64,000 nt of DNA from Culicoidibacter larvae. GTDB lineage: Bacteria > Bacillota_I > Bacilli_A > Culicoidibacterales > Culicoidibacteraceae. The stretch is taken from contig NZ_VBWP01000009.1 in the NCBI RefSeq assembly GCF_005771635.1, forward strand, positions 49,248 through 113,247. Reading direction: 5' to 3'. Within the stretch, counting starts at the first letter, position 1. Each line of letters opens with the position of its first letter. The notes under the pieces were generated by a model. That model was given only the letters and a program-made list of their open reading frames with translations. It had not been told where the DNA came from and did no database searches. Positions 60,487 through 64,000 of the stretch are shown here, piece after piece. Made by a program: the position numbers and the translations under genes.

Positions 60487-60924
60487 CTACAACTGAATTT
60501 CAAAATCAATAAGACTCTCTGCCACTTCCTCGAAATGTTCGAATGAATCAGTGGTAAAAGTATCCCAAGCTTCGCGGTCCCAAATCTCCACTCGGTTGCT
60601 TACACCGATAATGACACATTCTTTTTGCAACTTGCCATATGCCAGTAGTGATTGTGGGATGACGAAACGCCCATTCTTATCAGGTTCTACCTCGGTAGCC
60701 CCGGATAAGAAGAACCGGGCAAACTGCCGGGCATCCTTTTTCATCAGTGGTAGTGCATTCAATTTATCTGCAATAAGTTTCCATTGTGTCTGCGGGAATA
60801 AAAAGAGGCAACCTTCCAATCCGCGAGTCATCACAAAAGTGTCGCCAAGCTCGTTTCTGAACTTTGCCGGCACGATTAATCGAGATTTAGTATCAAGATT
60901 ATGACGATGCTCACCGATGAACAA
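60487..60924 (-). CDS. mraZ: Transcriptional regulator MraZ
   Basis: AbrB-like DNA-binding protein that represses the division cluster by binding repeats before its own gene. The 145-residue form starts at the TTG with FIGEHRHNLDTKSRLIVPAKFR, the first SpoVT/AbrB-like unit; the second unit includes DKNGRFVIPQSLLAYG. The TTG is preferred over an upstream ATG-like start because AAGGAAG lies eight bases away and the length fits; the GTG three codons earlier is also possible. Confidence 0.93.
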   Translation of the reverse strand: MFIGEHRHNLDTKSRLIVPAKFRNELGDTFVMTRGLEGCLFLFPQTQWKLIADKLNALPLMKKDARQFARFFLSGATEVEPDKNGRFVIPQSLLAYGKLQKECVIIGVSNRVEIWDREAWDTFTTDSFEHFEEVAESLIDFEIQL

Positions 60925-60930
60925 ATTAAC

Positions 60931-60965
60931 CACTTCCTTCCACTTTGTGACACTTTCTACCACTT
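60931..60965 (-). promoter_or_regulatory. MraZ operator: four direct repeats at 10-bp spacing
   Basis: AAGTG occurs four times on the minus strand, at 60965, 60955, 60945 and 60935, exactly 10 bp apart; two of them are preceded by another A (AAAGTG). This is the form of MraZ boxes known from Mollicutes. The array begins at the predicted transcription start and runs into the ribosome binding site. Confidence 0.8.
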
Positions 60966-60973
60966 ATAGATTA

Positions 60974-61002
60974 ATTTTACCCTATTTCGTTATAAAAGAC
61001 AA
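60974..61002 (-). promoter_or_regulatory. Promoter of the mraZ operon
   Basis: On the minus strand TTGTCT and TAAAAT with a 17-base spacer, placing the start next to the MraZ repeats. Confidence 0.65.
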
Positions 61003-61149
61003 CCGTTTTTGCTTAAAAAATATAATTTAAAAAATGGCTAAAATGACCATTTTGTAAGGTCTCAGCAAATCATTGTAAGTTGGTTCGATGGTTGGTGTCA
61101 GATATTCCCTATATAATAGAGATACAAGGTCAATAAGGGGACGATTTAT

Positions 61150-61734
61150 ATGCAAAAGAAACTAGGTATTTTTACAGCACTCACCATGCTGATGTTCATC
61201 ATGAGCGGTTGCAGCAACCCGCTGCAATCAGCAGAAGCTAACGCGGTCTTATTAGTTGGGCAGGCGCAAGCTATCAGTTCATTCATTGATGCCAACAATA
61301 GCGTCATCTACACAACTCGGGTTGAAGGTGAATATAAAATTACCGCCGACAAAAAGACAGCTTATATTCCGCTGTCTCTAGCAAATAAACTTATTCAATC
61401 CTATGTCATTTACGATATCAGTACCGCTAAACCAACAGCAGTACAGCCAGTAATTAAGTTTGGTGACACTAGAGCTGAAATCTGGAGTAAAACCAATCAA
61501 TCAGAAATCACCATTGATGGCACAACAATTCCTGCCCATTACGGTGGCGCCTACACGATTGGTGAAGAAGCTTTCGTTGACAACATCGTTGTCATCTCCG
61601 ATCAGCTCTGGCATCAAATTGAAGGCGAAGCCACAAGTATAAAAATTGCTATGTGTAATGATGCCAGAAAGATTGAAACCCAGCGCAGCGAAGAACTAAC
61701 CAGTATCTTTATCTCTACTCATGGGAATAATTAA
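61150..61734 (+). CDS. Putative lipoprotein, unknown
   Basis: A 194-residue protein with a lipoprotein signal: basic start, hydrophobic FTALTMLMFIMSGC, lipidated Cys at about residue 21. The mature part is beta-rich with no recognised domain. RBS AAGGGGA. Single gene, divergent from mraZ, with a terminator directly behind it. Confidence 0.7.
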   Translation: MQKKLGIFTALTMLMFIMSGCSNPLQSAEANAVLLVGQAQAISSFIDANNSVIYTTRVEGEYKITADKKTAYIPLSLANKLIQSYVIYDISTAKPTAVQPVIKFGDTRAEIWSKTNQSEITIDGTTIPAHYGGAYTIGEEAFVDNIVVISDQLWHQIEGEATSIKIAMCNDARKIETQRSEELTSIFISTHGNN

Positions 61735-61735
61735 A

Positions 61736-61764
61736 AAGCGGCACCCGCTTGCGGGCGCCGCTTT
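61736..61764 (+). terminator. Terminator of the lipoprotein gene
   Basis: AAAGCGGCACCCGC and GCGGGCGCCGCTTT arms (one mismatch). Confidence 0.8.
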
Positions 61765-61847
61765 CGTTTTCCTGCAAAACATTTAAAGTATTTCAATAGG
61801 AGCATTAACAATTTTAGTGTTATTATTAACATATGGAGGTGAGGCAT

Positions 61848-62195
61848 ATGGGCAGTATTTATAATTCGCTGCTGGCCGGCAAGAAAGTTATTGAAGAAGA
61901 TAATGCCGAATTTTTATTTATCGTATGCACAAACGGCATTTATATTGGTAAGAAGTACATTATTAACGAGCAACAAGATTATCCTAATCAGGAGGATTTG
62001 TTTGGGATTCAATACAATACATTGAACGCCCGTTCTGATTTCAGTGAAACGATCTTGCTGACTGATGTAACGATGTTTGTTGAAGGCAAACAGCTATATA
62101 CGCCATCAGTTTCGCTCGCTACCGGTAATATCGTTTCTATTTCGGTAGTTACTTATGAACAATCGCAATTGTTTAAAGAGCCAATTTTCGCATAA
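61848..62195 (+). CDS. Hypothetical protein
   Basis: A 115-residue soluble protein (GSIYNSLLAGKKVIEEDNAE onwards), likely beta-rich, with no motif I recognise. The strong GGAGGTGAGG site just before the ATG at 61848 and a terminator behind it show it is expressed. It faces the yolD-uvrX operon, sharing a terminator region, not a promoter. Confidence 0.6.
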   Translation: MGSIYNSLLAGKKVIEEDNAEFLFIVCTNGIYIGKKYIINEQQDYPNQEDLFGIQYNTLNARSDFSETILLTDVTMFVEGKQLYTPSVSLATGNIVSISVVTYEQSQLFKEPIFA

Positions 62196-62204
62196 AAACT
62201 GATT

Positions 62205-62233
62205 AAAACCGCCGGGTTGTGCCCGGCGGTTTT
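62205..62233. terminator. Bidirectional terminator
   Basis: AAAACCGCCGGG/CCCGGCGGTTTT around TTGTG, between convergent genes. Confidence 0.9.
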
Positions 62234-62557
62234 TTAAATTTCTCCCAGAATATAACAAATTGATATTAACTCTACCGTAGTCCTGTCAATATAAACACAT
62301 CCGGCAATCAAATCAATTTTACTGATTATGCCAGTGACTGACTGAATCGCATGCTCCTCATAATAATGAATGGTAATCATCGCTTGCTGCAAGAAGGCCG
62401 TTTCAATATCGCGCTGCAAATTTTCCAGCTGGTCAATGCTCAGTTCCGGCTGAGGTTTGATATTATTAATTCGGTCAACCTCATATTGTGCAGCAACCAT
62501 GTCATCAACTGCATTAAATGGATGCCACTTAATAATTCCTCTTGGTTTAAATTTCAT
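62234..62557 (-). CDS. YolD-like protein
   Basis: A 107-residue protein of the YolD family (KFKPRGIIKWHPFNAV at the start), commonly encoded with Y-family polymerases in Firmicutes and thought to be functionally similar to UmuD. Its ATG overlaps the uvrX stop (ATGA), so they are translationally coupled. Confidence 0.85.
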   Translation of the reverse strand: MKFKPRGIIKWHPFNAVDDMVAAQYEVDRINNIKPQPELSIDQLENLQRDIETAFLQQAMITIHYYEEHAIQSVTGIISKIDLIAGCVYIDRTTVELISICYILGEI

Positions 62558-63825
62558 AACTTGTGTCCCCCAATCAATTGGTTACGTTCTTTAAGCGTAC
62601 CGCCCTTGGTATAAGAAGAACCATATAGAATCGCATTCTTGCCAAAACGCAGTTTCAGTTCATCAATCGCGATATTAAGCGCATGATAATCCTGGTAATG
62701 CTCAAATAAAGACAGCTGATTGCCATTGAAGTCCTGGATGCCGCCGGCGCCGATGTTAATCCGGCGCACCGGCGCACCTTTTTGGTACTCACTTTGCAAG
62801 AATACATTGATGCGGCGGAAAATTTCCGACGCGTCATTGGTTGGCTGCTCCAACTTAATCTGCTTATGGATACTGCCGCCGCCAATTTCATGAGAGTAAC
62901 CGATATAAACAAAAACTGTTGCCGCGCTGCGATTATCAGCGCGCAGACGACGGGCAATCTCCTGCGAAGATTCCCACAACAGCGTTGCTATTTCCTCATT
63001 AAAGTAACTATGGAATAACGTCTGCCCGATACTATAGCTTTTGCGCTCACCTAGTTTATACTTATCACTCACTTTACTAATATCAATGCCGTGAGCATGC
63101 AGATATAGTTCCTGTCCGCGAACACCGAAAAGCTTATTTAGCTTTTCCGGGTCATAATGCGCTAAGTCATACATCGAATAAATCCCCATAGTGTAGAGCT
63201 TTTTAGCAGTGCGGCGACCAATTCCCCACACCGAACTCAGTTCAGTAACCGGCCATAAATGTTCAGCCAGATTTTGATAATTCCATTCAGCAATAAAATC
63301 CGGCGCATGTTTAGCACCAATATCCATTGCCATCTTCGCCATCACCATATTCTGGCCAATACCAACAGTTGCATACAACCCTAAAGTACTATGAATATCA
63401 TCAAGAATCATTTTGGCGACTTCACGGGCAGTTTTCTGATAAAGACTCATGTAGCTAGTCAAATCCAAAAAAGCCTCGTCAATACTGTAAGCAAACAAGT
63501 CTTCAACCGAAACATATTTGAGGTAGATATTAAAAACCCGGCGACTATATTCAAGATACAATGCCATCCGCGGTTTTGCTATCATATAGCCTATCTTGGC
63601 ATTAACTTCCCATAACCTTAAGCGATTCGGCACCCCGAAGCGCTTAAGATAAGGACTTACAGCCAAAACAATCGTCCCGCCGCCTCGAGATGTATCGGCA
63701 ACCAAAAGTGGTGTATTCATCGGATCACGATTGCGGTCGACACATTCGACACTGGCAAAAAATGACTTCAAATCAATGCACATAATGGTATCATATAAGC
63801 GATATTGTTCAAGATCATCACGCAT
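62554..63825 (-). CDS. uvrX: Y-family DNA polymerase, UvrX/UmuC type
   Basis: Translesion polymerase of 423 residues. CIDLKSFFASVECVDRNRDP at the start holds the first catalytic Asp, and SIDEAFLDL (about residues 114-122) the second acidic pair. It lacks a beta-clamp motif that I can identify with certainty, although LSLFEHYQD near the C-terminus is a good candidate. In Firmicutes, uvrX-yolD pairs are often SOS-induced or carried by mobile elements; only a half LexA site is visible upstream here. Confidence 0.92.
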   Translation of the reverse strand: MRDDLEQYRLYDTIMCIDLKSFFASVECVDRNRDPMNTPLLVADTSRGGGTIVLAVSPYLKRFGVPNRLRLWEVNAKIGYMIAKPRMALYLEYSRRVFNIYLKYVSVEDLFAYSIDEAFLDLTSYMSLYQKTAREVAKMILDDIHSTLGLYATVGIGQNMVMAKMAMDIGAKHAPDFIAEWNYQNLAEHLWPVTELSSVWGIGRRTAKKLYTMGIYSMYDLAHYDPEKLNKLFGVRGQELYLHAHGIDISKVSDKYKLGERKSYSIGQTLFHSYFNEEIATLLWESSQEIARRLRADNRSAATVFVYIGYSHEIGGGSIHKQIKLEQPTNDASEIFRRINVFLQSEYQKGAPVRRINIGAGGIQDFNGNQLSLFEHYQDYHALNIAIDELKLRFGKNAILYGSSYTKGGTLKERNQLIGGHKL

Positions 63826-63985
63826 ACTATCACTACCCTAATTTTTTTGATATACGTTCAAATCTTCTTTTCCCCTGTTCTCCTCTATCATACCGCTTGG
63901 CAGTTTTCACTTAAGGCAAAAACTGAGGTGAACCACAGAAGTTGGACTTTATATACATGATTTGTTATATTATAGTTAATGTTAC

Positions 63986-63990
63986 GGAGG
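63986..63990 (+). promoter_or_regulatory. Ribosome binding site of a gene starting at the right edge
   Basis: GGAGG followed by TTGTAAATAT at the window end; the start codon would lie at or just past 64000. An AT-rich TATATT/TATAGT stretch upstream could be the -10 box. Confidence 0.5.
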
Positions 63991-64000
63991 TTGTAAATAT

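Noticed and set aside
63826..63860. LexA (SOS) box upstream of uvrX
   Set aside because: Only a GAAC half-site (TTGAACGTATATCAA) is visible; the GTTC half is missing.

Overview
The window is a chromosomal stretch of a low-GC Gram-positive bacterium (Bacillota). Ribosome binding sites are strong GGAGG types, intrinsic terminators are abundant, and TGA is used as a stop. Several traits point towards the Erysipelotrichia/Mollicutes side of the phylum: an SMC protein of about 994 residues with short arms, mraZ preceded by AAAGTG-type direct repeats, a MurE whose specificity motif is not the diaminopimelate type (suggesting L-lysine peptidoglycan), and rearranged phoH-ybeY-dgkA-cdd and smc-ftsY-ylxM-ffh-rpsP-khpA clusters. 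The genus cannot be fixed from the sequence alone.

Layout. Positions 1-3.4 kb are accessory: a tyrosine integrase cut by the left edge, a small HTH protein, an orphan PTS IIB gene behind a perfect palindromic operator, and an Rgg-family regulator. Divergent from the regulator is an overlooked 12-codon gene for a Trp-rich peptide. From 3.4 to 14 kb come housekeeping blocks: cdd-dgkA-ybeY-phoH (phoH with a possible structured leader), khpA-rpsP, three tandem paralogous membrane proteins, and ffh-ylxM-ftsY-smc. From 14 to 29.8 kb the genes are mixed: a DUF308 protein, an M1-type peptidase lipoprotein with an ABC exporter, a short UvrA-like ATPase facing a double-HTH MerR regulator, a HydE-like radical SAM protein with a CorA channel and an rRNA methylase, a WYL regulator facing a frameshifted isochorismatase-like gene, an alpha-toroid protein and a DEAD-box helicase with an attenuator-like leader. 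From 30 to 48 kb: small unknown membrane genes, dnaE-nudix, a DUF4177 gene, two PHP phosphatases, nrnA, ackA, a putative membrane metalloprotease, a CarD-like regulator, a HprK/PEPCK-like P-loop protein, an aminotransferase, rpsU, deoC and a gamma-glutamyltransferase/transporter pair. From 48.5 to 61 kb is the cell-wall and division cluster: murE, yneF, divIB, murB, murG, GNAT, murD, mraY, a PASTA penicillin-binding protein, ftsL, rsmH and mraZ. The right end has a lipoprotein, an unknown gene, and a yolD-uvrX mutagenic polymerase operon.

How the parts work together. The division cluster supplies lipid II precursors (MurE, MurD, MraY, MurG, MurB) and the septal machinery (FtsL, DivIB, PBP), probably under MraZ autocontrol at four 10-bp-spaced repeats. 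ffh, ftsY and ylxM serve co-translational membrane targeting. The most interesting candidate system is the Rgg regulator with its divergent Trp-rich peptide, which looks like an intercellular signalling pair of the ComRS/Rgg-SHP type. Also of interest are an intergenic repeat family with three copies, a possible structured RNA before phoH, and the helicase leader.
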